Source of the DNA: JAJPIG01 sp035504735 | Lineage (GTDB): Bacteria; Desulfobacterota; Binatia; Binatales; Binataceae | Direction of reading: 5' to 3' | Length of the DNA stretch: 14,451 nt | NCBI GenBank assembly: GCA_035504735.1 | Contig: DATJRJ010000016.1 | Location: 1 to 14,451 of the forward strand | Shown here: positions 7,057 to 14,008 of the stretch, one piece after another | Layout: each line of letters opens with the position of its first letter | Numbering within the stretch: position 1 is the stretch's first letter | Made by a program: the position numbers and the translations under genes | Notes under the pieces: generated by a model | What the model was told of the DNA's origin: nothing | Database searches by the model: none | What the model saw: only the letters and a program-made list of their open reading frames with translations

Positions 7057-7437
7057 TTAGCGGCCATGCCAGCCGCCTCCGCCATCAACGTGTCCGCCAC
7101 CGCCGCCGTGTTCTCCGCCGCCTTGAGCTCCGAAGCCACCCCCGTAGTGTTCAGCGCTGTGGTCATAACTGCTGCGGCCGCGGACACTCGCGTTCCACGC
7201 CTCGTGAGCCGGAGGATAGCCGCCGAATAAACCGTGTGGCGGATAGTCGCCATAGCCTCGGTAATAGCGATTCGTGTAGTAGACGTTTGGATAGTAGACC
7301 GGCGCGGGAGCCCCTCCATACCAACCGGGTCCCCCGCCCCATCCGGGGCCGAAACACCCGGCCATCATGAGAAGAGTTGCGAAAAGCAGCGCCCCAAGGA
7401 TGATCATCGTCCGACTGCTGATAGGCGCCATTTCCAT
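7057..7437 (-). CDS. Small Gly/Tyr-rich predicted lipoprotein
   Basis: The 126-residue product has an N-terminal hydrophobic segment (about residues 11-26, IILGALLFATLL) ending in a lipobox-like MMAGC, with Cys28 the likely lipidation site. The mature part is low complexity: Gly/Trp/Tyr-rich (GPGWGGGPGWYGG), a Tyr-rich YYPNVYYTNRYYRGYGDY stretch, and a His/Gly-rich tail (GGGEHGGGGGHVDGGGG). No enzymatic domain is visible. The start is uncertain: ATG 7437, ATG 7431 or GTG 7464, none with a strong Shine-Dalgarno; 7437 gives a normal lipoprotein signal. It lies directly upstream of DUF2950 and probably forms a two-gene operon with it. The composition recalls the Gly/His-rich C-terminal tail of DUF3300 proteins, but relationship to that family is only a guess. 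An envelope role is inferred from the lipobox. Confidence 0.65.
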   Translation of the reverse strand: MEMAPISSRTMIILGALLFATLLMMAGCFGPGWGGGPGWYGGAPAPVYYPNVYYTNRYYRGYGDYPPHGLFGGYPPAHEAWNASVRGRSSYDHSAEHYGGGFGAQGGGEHGGGGGHVDGGGGWHGR

Positions 7438-7801
7438 TCTGAATGGGATTTCATTTTTAAGCACTGATTTTCAACTCATCTTGCCGCGGTTATCTGGTCT
7501 GGTTTTTCACCAATCTCCGAAGCGAGCAAAAGTCTCTGTGGCACAGATCTTATCGGGCCAAACGCTGGGGACAAGCCGGACAAGTGTCTTTAAATAAAGT
7601 ATTGGTGCCCTGCGGAATCGACGCAAGCTGAAGGAACACTCACCGATCGCGATGCGCAATTTCGCGCTCCCTTGAGAAAGCTGCAGTAGTCAGTCCTGGT
7701 AGGAGAGGGTCGTTGCAAGTAGCGATTAGCTACTCGGCTCAGAATGACAATCCCTGCCATCCCGGAGAATAGCTAAGGCTCCCGATGCGAGACGAAAGTG
7801 C
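7438..7801. other. Intergenic region between the lipoprotein operon and murU-like gene
   Basis: There are 364 bases with no convincing ORF on either strand; short frames here have no recognisable protein. It should hold the promoter of the minus-strand lipoprotein-DUF2950 operon and the 3' end of the amgK-murU transcript. A six-base-pair inverted repeat AGTAGC-GATTA-GCTACT lies at 7718-7734, without a T-run. An A/T-rich stretch near 7588-7602 could belong to a promoter, but no clear -35/-10 pair was found. No tRNA, rRNA or CRISPR signature was seen. Confidence 0.5.
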
Positions 7802-8575
7802 TTACGCCAGGTAGCTGAGTGGCGGCGGTGTCGAGGCGAATTCGCGCTGCAGGGAGTTCCAGGCAGCGAGGTCATCGACGGTCCGGAAGTAACCTTCGTA
7901 CCTGAAGCCGCACAAGGTTGCGCCGGCCCGCAGGGCTGGCGCGAACAGATCACCCATCAAGCTCGACGGCGGTGATCTGAGCGGCAGTTTCAGCACCGCC
8001 GGTTCGCAAATCGTGACCCCGCAGAACATCAACGCAGTCGAAGCGCCCGTCGCCGCGGCCGGCGCTGCGTATACGTCGAAGCGCCCGTGCGCGCGATCGG
8101 TCAGTAATCGCATCGCACTTATTCGGCCCTCCGCTGCGATCTCGATTTCGCTATAAGTCTCGGGGCTCGTCACCGGTCGCAGTGCGAAGGTCGCGAGCGC
8201 GCCGCGCCTTCGATGAAAGTCGAGCATCCGGGCCAGGTCCAAGTCCATGATGGTATCGCTGTTGATCACCATGAACGGCTCTTTTCCGAAAAACGCAGCG
8301 AGTCCTCTGAGCGGTCCGGCAGTGCCGAGCAGTGTCGGCTCGGGCGCATACTTAATTTTGAGACCCAACTCGGCACCCTCGCCGAGCCCCGCCGCCAAGT
8401 GATCGCCGAGATGGTGAAGATTGATCGCGACTTCGGTTATCCCGCCACGCCGCAGCATCTTGAGCCCGTAATGGATGAGTGGCCGTCCGCCAAGCTCGAG
8501 CATCGGCTTGGGTATCGAGTCGGTCAGCGGGCGCAATCGCTCACCGCGTCCAGCCGCGAGCACCAGCGCTTTCAT
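7802..8575 (-). CDS. murU: Sugar-1-phosphate nucleotidyltransferase, MurU-like
   Basis: The 257-residue product is a GlmU/RmlA-type nucleotidyltransferase, probably making UDP-MurNAc from MurNAc-1-phosphate and UTP in cell-wall recycling. The N-terminal nucleotide-binding signature LAAGRGERLRPLTDSIPKPM is at residues 6-25. Other family features are GGRPLIHYGL, LLGTAGPL (about 82-89) and the metal-binding NSD (105-107). There is no left-handed beta-helix domain, so it is not a GlmU bifunctional enzyme; the length fits MurU. ATG at 8575 overlaps the stop of the upstream kinase gene as ATGA, implying translational coupling. The kinase neighbour is the main reason to prefer MurU over another sugar nucleotidyltransferase; substrate specificity is inference. 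Confidence 0.83.
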   Translation of the reverse strand: MKALVLAAGRGERLRPLTDSIPKPMLELGGRPLIHYGLKMLRRGGITEVAINLHHLGDHLAAGLGEGAELGLKIKYAPEPTLLGTAGPLRGLAAFFGKEPFMVINSDTIMDLDLARMLDFHRRRGALATFALRPVTSPETYSEIEIAAEGRISAMRLLTDRAHGRFDVYAAPAAATGASTALMFCGVTICEPAVLKLPLRSPPSSLMGDLFAPALRAGATLCGFRYEGYFRTVDDLAAWNSLQREFASTPPPLSYLA

Positions 8576-9633
8576 TGCGCGGCTCCGAGGAGTTCGCTGA
8601 GCGCCGGGAAGCCGGCGAGCGTCGCGAGGGCACGGCGGGCCTGCGCCGTGGCGAATGGCAAATGATCCGCATAGCCGCGCATCCCCTGTCGCTCCAGATA
8701 GATGAAGCGGCCGATCACTTTGAGCGCGTGTTGCAGCACGCAAAGCCGGTAGCTCTCGAAGAACTCAGCCGGCGTCGGTTCGGGGCAGCCGCGGCGGGCG
8801 CGTCCCGCGAGGTAGTAATCAAGCAGGCGCTCCTCGAGCACGGGAGTGATGATACGAGATGTATCGCGCGTGGTCAGCAGCACGGCCAGATCCTGCGCCG
8901 CCGGCGCCATCAGCGCATCCTGGAAATCGATCACGCGGATGCGGCCGCTCTGCACCAACAGATTGTGGCCGTGATAATCGCGATGCGAGAAGACTCGCGC
9001 CAGCGTGCCCAGCCGGGCCGCAAGCTGGTCCAATTCGCCGGCCAGCGGCGCCGCGGCGGCTCCAGGAGCGATCGCTGATAGCCCGAACTCGGCGAACTGC
9101 TCGAGTTCCCAGCGGAAGAGCCGTTGGTCGTAGGCGACCGCGAACGCGACGCATCGCGAATCGGCGCAGCGTGTGCCCTCGCAATGGATCAGGAGCAACT
9201 GATCGACGGCCGCGCGGTAGAGCGCGGCGGCCTCCTCGTGCGAGGCGCGCGATGCGGCCTCGAACAGCGGCAGACTGCCGAGGTCCTCGACCAGCAGCAT
9301 CCGTTCGCCGCGCGATTCGTAGTAAAGCTCCGGCACGGCTGCGCCGATCGACTTGAGGAAGCGATGAACGTTCAGAAAAGGCGGCTCAGTGAGCGGCTCG
9401 CGCAGCAGGCCGAGCGCGCGCGCATAGAGCGGCAGATCGTCGGGGCCGAGGTCGACCGCCACCGCGGATTCGGGGACCTCGCTGTGCGCGCTGTCGATCG
9501 TGATGCGCCAGAAGCGGCGTCCTGACGCGTCGCCTTTGATGGCGCTCACAGCGCCGGCGCGCGCGCCGGACCATCGCGTCGCGACCGCCTGCCCGATCCA
9601 TTTCTCGCTCGACGATAGGCCGCCTTCGGACAC
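8572..9633 (-). CDS. amgK: Aminoglycoside-phosphotransferase-fold sugar kinase, AmgK-like
   Basis: The 353-residue product is an APH/choline-kinase-fold phosphotransferase. AmgK phosphorylates the anomeric carbon of MurNAc (and GlcNAc) in the recycling route that bypasses MurA. Visible features: a hinge-like MLLVEDLGSLPL at about 112-123, the catalytic loop HRDYHGHN at 217-224 (catalytic Asp219, Asn224), and the metal-binding VIDFQDALMAP with Asp236. The VIDFQDA form is typical of AmgK rather than of antibiotic kinases. The N-terminal about 30 residues are longer than in some homologues, and the GTG at 9633 has no clear Shine-Dalgarno, so the true start may be further in. The stop overlaps the murU-like ATG by four bases. 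The alternative is a kinase for another sugar feeding the neighbouring nucleotidyltransferase. Confidence 0.82.
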   Translation of the reverse strand: MSEGGLSSSEKWIGQAVATRWSGARAGAVSAIKGDASGRRFWRITIDSAHSEVPESAVAVDLGPDDLPLYARALGLLREPLTEPPFLNVHRFLKSIGAAVPELYYESRGERMLLVEDLGSLPLFEAASRASHEEAAALYRAAVDQLLLIHCEGTRCADSRCVAFAVAYDQRLFRWELEQFAEFGLSAIAPGAAAAPLAGELDQLAARLGTLARVFSHRDYHGHNLLVQSGRIRVIDFQDALMAPAAQDLAVLLTTRDTSRIITPVLEERLLDYYLAGRARRGCPEPTPAEFFESYRLCVLQHALKVIGRFIYLERQGMRGYADHLPFATAQARRALATLAGFPALSELLGAAQ

Positions 9634-9684
9634 GCCAGAAGCTTAGCCAGTCGCGAGCGGCCGCGCCACGCGCTCCGGACGCCG

Positions 9685-9713
9685 TTGGAAAAGGCGCGGC
9701 TATCGGCTATTTT
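9685..9713 (+). promoter_or_regulatory. Candidate sigma70-type promoter for nuoA
   Basis: TTGGAA (9685-9690) and TATTTT (9708-9713) are separated by 17 bases, each matching four of six consensus positions. A start point near 9720 would give a leader of about 16 bases before the nuoA ATG at 9736. It lies in the intergenic stretch between the divergent amgK and nuoA genes. Confidence 0.45.
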
Positions 9714-9735
9714 CTGCACAGGTGCAAGAGATTCT

Positions 9736-10089
9736 ATGCTGACTTGGTTCCCGATCGCGGTCACGCTCGGCGTCGCCGGCCTGGTCGTCTTAATCATGGT
9801 GACGATCAATCGGCTCATCACGCCGCGCCGGCCTTCGGCGGTGAAGGGCGAGCCTTTCGAATGCGGTAACGAGTCGAGCGGCGGGGCTTGGGGCCGCTTT
9901 TCGGTGCATTTTTACCTGGTCGCGATCCTGTTCCTGGTGTTCGATGTCGAAGTAATCCTGTTGATTCCATGGGGTGTCGAGATTCGCCGGCTCGGCGTTT
10001 TCGGGCTGGTCGAGGCGCTAATCTTCATCGCGATTTTGGGCGTGGGTTTGATCTACGCCTGGCAACGCGGTGCGCTGGACTGGGACTAG
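9736..10089 (+). CDS. nuoA: NADH-quinone oxidoreductase subunit A
   Basis: Small membrane subunit of respiratory complex I, at the junction of the membrane arm and the quinone site. The 117-residue length is normal. Three membrane helices are visible (about 4-25, 58-80, 88-109). The conserved loop between helices 1 and 2 reads KGEPFECGNES with Cys43, and helix 2 has the family motif FDVEVILLIPW with Asp70 and Glu72. The ATG at 9736 is chosen because it starts just before the first helix; AAGAG at 9725-9729 is a weak Shine-Dalgarno. No other nuo gene is adjacent: downstream is a glycosyltransferase, although nuoA is usually followed by nuoB. Either complex I genes are dispersed in this genome or this is an extra copy. 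Confidence 0.93.
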   Translation: MLTWFPIAVTLGVAGLVVLIMVTINRLITPRRPSAVKGEPFECGNESSGGAWGRFSVHFYLVAILFLVFDVEVILLIPWGVEIRRLGVFGLVEALIFIAILGVGLIYAWQRGALDWD

Positions 10090-10165
10090 GCGCGAATTTA
10101 GTTCGGGGACGGGCTTTTCGCGGGCTGGCCGCGCCGTTATCATCGCGCGTAGCCGGGCGACGCCG

Positions 10166-11269
10166 ATGACCTCGAATCCAGACTCTCCACTTCCGAATCC
10201 CAGCCGAATTCTGATTATCTTGATGGGTTCGATTGGCGACGTGGTGCGCGCGCTGCCGTTATTGGGTCGTCTTCGTCGAAATTTCGCCGCGGCGCATATC
10301 GCTTGGGTAGTCGAGCCGAAATCGCTGCCGATCATCGCGGGCCATCGATGGCTCGACGAGGTCATCGTCTATGATCGCACGGCGCCCTGGTCGTTTCCGA
10401 TGGTCTTGTGGCAAATCCGAAAAAAGCGCTTCGACCTGGTGCTTGATCTGCAACGGCATCTGAAGAGCGGCGTGATCTCCTTGGCTTCAGGCGCGCGCGA
10501 TCGCATCGGCTTCAACTGCGCCAACACCAAGGAATTCAATCATCACTTTAATCTTCGGCAGATTCCGCTACAGCCGCCGATGCGGCTGAAGCTCACGCAA
10601 TACCAGACGTTCGGCGACGCGCTCGGGCTTCCGGCCGCGCCGATCGAGTTCGGGCTCGAACCTACCGACGCCGAGCAGCGCCGCGCCCACGAGTTTCTAA
10701 TCGATGCGCCGCGGCCGCTGCTGGCAGTGATTCTGGGCTCATCGTGGCCGAGTCGGATCTATTTTCCGGAATCGATCGCCACCGTTATTCGGCGGCTGGC
10801 GACGCCTGACGGCGACGCCCCGGCGCTATTTCCGGTTTTGCTGGGCGCGAGTGACGAATCGACGCTAGCTGCCCAGGTCGTCGAGCAGTTGCGGGACGTC
10901 ACAGTTCTCAATCTGGCCGGGCGGACCACGCTCCGCGATCTCGCGCCGATCCTGATGCAGTGCGCAGCGGCTTTCGGTCCCGACTGTGGCCCGATGCATA
11001 TCGCGGCGGCGGTGGGATGCCCGATTGTATCGCTGTGGGGTTCCACGGCGCCCGAGCGTTCGGCTCCCTGGGGCTTCGCAGAATTCGCGCTCAGAGGCGA
11101 AATCCCATGTCATCCCTGTTACCTTCGCCAATGCCCGATCGAACGCGAATGCATGCGGCGCATCGCGCCGGGCGAAGTTGCGGCAACCGTGCGCAAAGCC
11201 CTCACGCTGGTTCCGGAACGCATCGCACGGCAGTCAGATGAGCCGCTTGCGCGTCGGGGACTCGCTTGA
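10166..11269 (+). CDS. Glycosyltransferase family 9 (ADP-heptose:LPS heptosyltransferase-like)
   Basis: The 367-residue GT-B protein is predicted to add heptose from ADP-heptose to the LPS inner core at the cytoplasmic face of the inner membrane. The N-terminal domain has ILIILMGSIGDVVRALPLL (residues 15-33), the usual GT9 opening with its acidic residue in GD. The C-terminal domain has FGPDCGPMHIAAA (Asp273, His278), the nucleotide-sugar binding signature, followed by CPIVSLWGST. A four-cysteine segment CxxCx4CPx4C (Cys315, 318, 323, 329), seen in many GT9 enzymes, lies near the C-terminus. ATG 10166 gives a natural N-terminus just before the first strand; its Shine-Dalgarno is weak. The stop TGA shares a base with the next ATG (TGATG). 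Substrate is inferred from family and context. Confidence 0.88.
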   Translation: MTSNPDSPLPNPSRILIILMGSIGDVVRALPLLGRLRRNFAAAHIAWVVEPKSLPIIAGHRWLDEVIVYDRTAPWSFPMVLWQIRKKRFDLVLDLQRHLKSGVISLASGARDRIGFNCANTKEFNHHFNLRQIPLQPPMRLKLTQYQTFGDALGLPAAPIEFGLEPTDAEQRRAHEFLIDAPRPLLAVILGSSWPSRIYFPESIATVIRRLATPDGDAPALFPVLLGASDESTLAAQVVEQLRDVTVLNLAGRTTLRDLAPILMQCAAAFGPDCGPMHIAAAVGCPIVSLWGSTAPERSAPWGFAEFALRGEIPCHPCYLRQCPIERECMRRIAPGEVAATVRKALTLVPERIARQSDEPLARRGLA

Positions 11270-12108
11270 TGGCCGCGGCGGACCGCATCGAGCGCGAGGG
11301 CTGGCGCCTCGATCTCTATGCCGGCGACGATTCGGATTGGCGTAACGCATTGCTCGAAGCCGCCAGTGCCGCAATTCACGGCGAAATCTTGAAGCCGGTG
11401 CGCCGCTCGCGTCATGCGACGACCTACCGGATTCGGCTTAGCGGCCATGGCGGCGCCGCCAGCAAACGCATCGTTTTCATCAAGTTGTTCGACGCCTCGC
11501 GCGCCCTCGCGATTCCGAAACGGCTGGCGCGCGGCTCGCGGGCGCGTCGCGCGGTGGCCGGATCGTTCGAGGTGCGCGCGGCCGGTTTCGCCGTCGCCGA
11601 CGTCCTGATGATGGGCGAACAGGGATGGCGCGGGCGGACGCTGCTGATGACCGAGCGGATCGACGGCGAGGTGCTGCCGCGTTTTTTTGAGCAGTCCGAC
11701 CTCAAGACCCGGCGCGAGACCTTGCGGGCGTTGGGCCGCGAGGTCGGGCGGCTGCATCGAGCGGGCCTGATTCATGGCGACCTGACGCCGTTCAATATCT
11801 TCGTCCGGCGCGGCGAACCGATCGGCCTGGTCTTCATCGATCACGAGCGCACCCGCCGCGCACCCCGGCTTAACCGGCGCCGCGGCGAGTTGCGCAATCT
11901 GGTTCAACTCGGCCATTTTCCGTTCGCCAGAGTCAGCCGGACCGATCAGATGCGAGTCTTTCGTGCCTGGGCAGCGGCCCGCGGTTTCGGCACCGGGCGG
12001 GCGATCAGAAACCGGGCCTCGCAGATGCTGACCCGACGTATGGCGCGCGATCTCGAACGTTTCGGCGCAACTGCAGTACGGAAATCGTCGTTTACGGGCA
12101 GCGCTTAG
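11269..12108 (+). CDS. Lipopolysaccharide kinase (WaaP/Kdo kinase/InaA family)
   Basis: The 279-residue protein has an atypical kinase fold of the kind that phosphorylates Kdo or heptose in the LPS inner core. Features: a nucleotide-binding lysine region (IVFIKLFDASRA, about residues 65-76), the LLMTERIDG hinge-like segment, the catalytic loop LIHGDLTPFNIF with His169, Asp171 and Asn176, and the metal-binding FIDHER with Asp191. After the kinase core comes an Arg-rich C-terminal helix region (RRRGELRNLVQL). Start ATG at 11269 overlaps the GT9 stop by one base; the alternative TTG at 11266 adds one residue. The gap to the next gene is very small. The acceptor sugar cannot be told from sequence, but the GT9 neighbour favours LPS core phosphorylation. 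Confidence 0.82.
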   Translation: MAAADRIEREGWRLDLYAGDDSDWRNALLEAASAAIHGEILKPVRRSRHATTYRIRLSGHGGAASKRIVFIKLFDASRALAIPKRLARGSRARRAVAGSFEVRAAGFAVADVLMMGEQGWRGRTLLMTERIDGEVLPRFFEQSDLKTRRETLRALGREVGRLHRAGLIHGDLTPFNIFVRRGEPIGLVFIDHERTRRAPRLNRRRGELRNLVQLGHFPFARVSRTDQMRVFRAWAAARGFGTGRAIRNRASQMLTRRMARDLERFGATAVRKSSFTGSA

Positions 12109-12133
12109 CGTGCGGAGCGGCGGCGGGGAGGTC

Positions 12134-12826
12134 ATGAGCTCGGGGGTCAATATTTCGGTGGTGATTCCGGTCTACAACGAGGTTGATACGATCGGCGAGG
12201 TAATTCGCCGGGTCCTCGACTGCGGCTACGAGGCCGAGGTGATCGTGGTCGACGATGCCTCGGTCGATGGCACTCGCGAGTTCCTCCAGAAACTCGAAGA
12301 ACCTCGGGTCCAACGTTTCTATCATGCGGTGAACCGGGGCAAGGGTGCGGCCCTCAGGCTGGGTTTCGCGGCGGCGCGAAATCATTACGTGATCGTGCAG
12401 GATGCCGACCTCGAATACGATCCGCGCGATTACGGCACGTTGCTCGCGCCGCTGATCGACGGACGCGCCGACATGGTTTACGGTTCGCGCTTTCTGGCCG
12501 GTCCTCATCGCGTGTTGTTCTTCTGGCACTATCTGGCCAACCGGATGGTGACGCTGCTCTCGAACATGGTGAGCGATCTCAACCTGAGCGACATGGAGAC
12601 CGGGATGAAAGCGTTCCGGCGCGACAAGCTCATCACTCTGAAGCTCTCGGCCAATCGCTTCACCTTCGAGCCCGAAATCACGGCCAAGGCGGCGCGCGCG
12701 CGCTGGCGCATCTACGAAGTCCCAATCTCCTACTCGGGCCGCACCTACGAGGAAGGCAAGAAAATCGGATGGCGGGACGCCTTCGCCGCCTTCGCCGCCA
12801 TCGTTTACTACCGGTTTGCGGATTGA
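12134..12826 (+). CDS. Glycosyltransferase family 2 (polyprenyl-phosphate/DPM-like)
   Basis: The 230-residue GT-A enzyme transfers a sugar from a nucleotide donor, probably to polyprenyl phosphate or a growing envelope glycan. It opens with ISVVIPVYNEVDTI (residues 7-20); the nucleotide-binding VVDDAS has Asp40, Asp41 and Ser43, and the metal-binding motif reads QDADLEYDP with Asp90-Ala-Asp92. A DMVYGSRF segment follows, then a C-terminal region with a DMETGMKAFRRD segment, FTFEPEITAKAA, and ISYSGRTYEEGKKIGW typical of this DPM-like subgroup. No clear membrane helix is present beyond the weakly hydrophobic VLFFWHYL segment. Start: ATG 12134 is preferred, but GGGGAGG (12125-12131) is only two bases away, so GTG 12110 remains possible. 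The stop overlaps the next gene. Confidence 0.86.
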   Translation: MSSGVNISVVIPVYNEVDTIGEVIRRVLDCGYEAEVIVVDDASVDGTREFLQKLEEPRVQRFYHAVNRGKGAALRLGFAAARNHYVIVQDADLEYDPRDYGTLLAPLIDGRADMVYGSRFLAGPHRVLFFWHYLANRMVTLLSNMVSDLNLSDMETGMKAFRRDKLITLKLSANRFTFEPEITAKAARARWRIYEVPISYSGRTYEEGKKIGWRDAFAAFAAIVYYRFAD

Positions 12827-14004
12827 GCGAAGTGCTGGCAGCGCAGTCATCAGACCGGCCCGATATCGTACCTGAGGCGCGGCGGCTAAGCGTTGCTGGG
12901 ATCGATCCGGAACTGCGTTTCGCGGGCGGCGAGGTCCAGGTGCTGGGGCTGACGCTCGAACTGATCCGCCGGGGCCATCGGGCCGACCTGTTGTGCGATC
13001 CGCGCGGACGGCTCTTCGAGCGGGCGCAGCGCGCGGGCGTGCGATGCTATCCGCTTGCGATTCGCAACGCGCTCGATGTCCGCGCCGGAATCGAGTTGCG
13101 CCGCATGCTCGGCGCCCGACGCTATGACGTGGTTCATTTCCATACCTCACGCGCCCATTCGCTCGCGCCCTATGCGCACGGTTTGGCCGGTGCGCGGGTC
13201 GTGACCCGCAGGATGGACTACCGGCCCAACCGGCTCTTCGCGCCCTGGCTGTATCATCGCTCGGTCGAGGGTATCGCAGCGATTTCCGAAGGCGCGGCAG
13301 ATGCGTTGGCCGCAGCCGGCGTGGAACGCTCGCGTATCACGATTATTCCGAGCGGAATCGATGCGGAACGGTTCAGGCCGCCGTCGGAAGCCGAGCGCCT
13401 CGCGGCTCGGGCGCGATGGGGGCTCGCCGGCGACGAGATCGCAATTGGCACGGTCGGGGCGCTCGAACCGCGCAAAGGCCATCGTTTCATGCTGGCAGCG
13501 CTCGCCGCGCTTCTGAACGATCCGGCCGCGCCATCCGGCCGCAAGCTGTGCTACTTGATTGCCGGAGATGGAACCCAAAGTGAGATACTGCGTGACGAGG
13601 CTGTCAGACTGGGCCTCGGCGAGCGGGTCCGTTTCATCGGACAGCTCGAAGATCCGCGCGAACTTTTGTGGGCGCTCGATATCTTCGTTCTGCCCTCGCT
13701 ACGAGAAGGGCTTGGCGTGGCGCTGCTGGAAGCGATGGGCAGCGGACTGGCAGTAGTCGCGAACGCGATCGCGGGCGCCGTCACCGCAGTCGCCGGGGGC
13801 TGCGGGATCACGGTCGAGCCGGGAAACGTGGCTGCGCTGAGCGGAGCGCTCGCCGGCCTTGCCGAATCGGAAGCCGCGCGCGCAGGCTTGGCAGCGGCGG
13901 CTCGTGCACGGATTTTGGAATGCTACACGCTAGCGGCCAGCGCCGAGACCACATTAAAGTTTTACTTCAACTCTCTTCAAGGCGCCGGGCGTCGGGGGGA
14001 ATGA
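12823..14004 (+). CDS. Glycosyltransferase family 4
   Basis: The 393-residue GT-B retaining glycosyltransferase is probably a step in LPS core or surface polysaccharide assembly. The N-terminal domain carries RFAGGEVQVLGLTLELIRRGH, typical of the acceptor-side fold. The C-terminal domain has VGALEPRKGHRFMLAAL, LIAGDGTQSEILRDEAVRLGL and VRFIGQLEDPRELLWALDIFVLPS. The catalytic E-x7-E motif is Glu295 to Glu303 (REGLGVALLEAMG), followed by a short AVVANAIAGAV loop. Start TTG at 12823 overlaps the GT2 stop (TTGA), which suggests coupling; GTG at 12832 is an alternative. Neither has a strong Shine-Dalgarno. It is the last of four closely spaced envelope genes; donor and acceptor are unknown. Confidence 0.85.
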   Translation: MSEVLAAQSSDRPDIVPEARRLSVAGIDPELRFAGGEVQVLGLTLELIRRGHRADLLCDPRGRLFERAQRAGVRCYPLAIRNALDVRAGIELRRMLGARRYDVVHFHTSRAHSLAPYAHGLAGARVVTRRMDYRPNRLFAPWLYHRSVEGIAAISEGAADALAAAGVERSRITIIPSGIDAERFRPPSEAERLAARARWGLAGDEIAIGTVGALEPRKGHRFMLAALAALLNDPAAPSGRKLCYLIAGDGTQSEILRDEAVRLGLGERVRFIGQLEDPRELLWALDIFVLPSLREGLGVALLEAMGSGLAVVANAIAGAVTAVAGGCGITVEPGNVAALSGALAGLAESEAARAGLAAAARARILECYTLAASAETTLKFYFNSLQGAGRRGE

Positions 14005-14008
14005 TGTG

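Noticed and set aside
7035..7319. N-terminal extension of the DUF2950 frame to 7319
   Set aside because: The extra residues overlap the lipoprotein gene in another frame and precede the signal peptide, which starts cleanly at 7034.
7718..7734. Inverted repeat AGTAGC/GCTACT as terminator or operator
   Set aside because: A single six-pair stem without a T-run, not next to a clear promoter; expected by chance in this length.
8859..9356. Plus-strand open frames across amgK
   Set aside because: Arg/Pro-rich translations antisense to a well-supported gene; typical GC-rich shadow frames.
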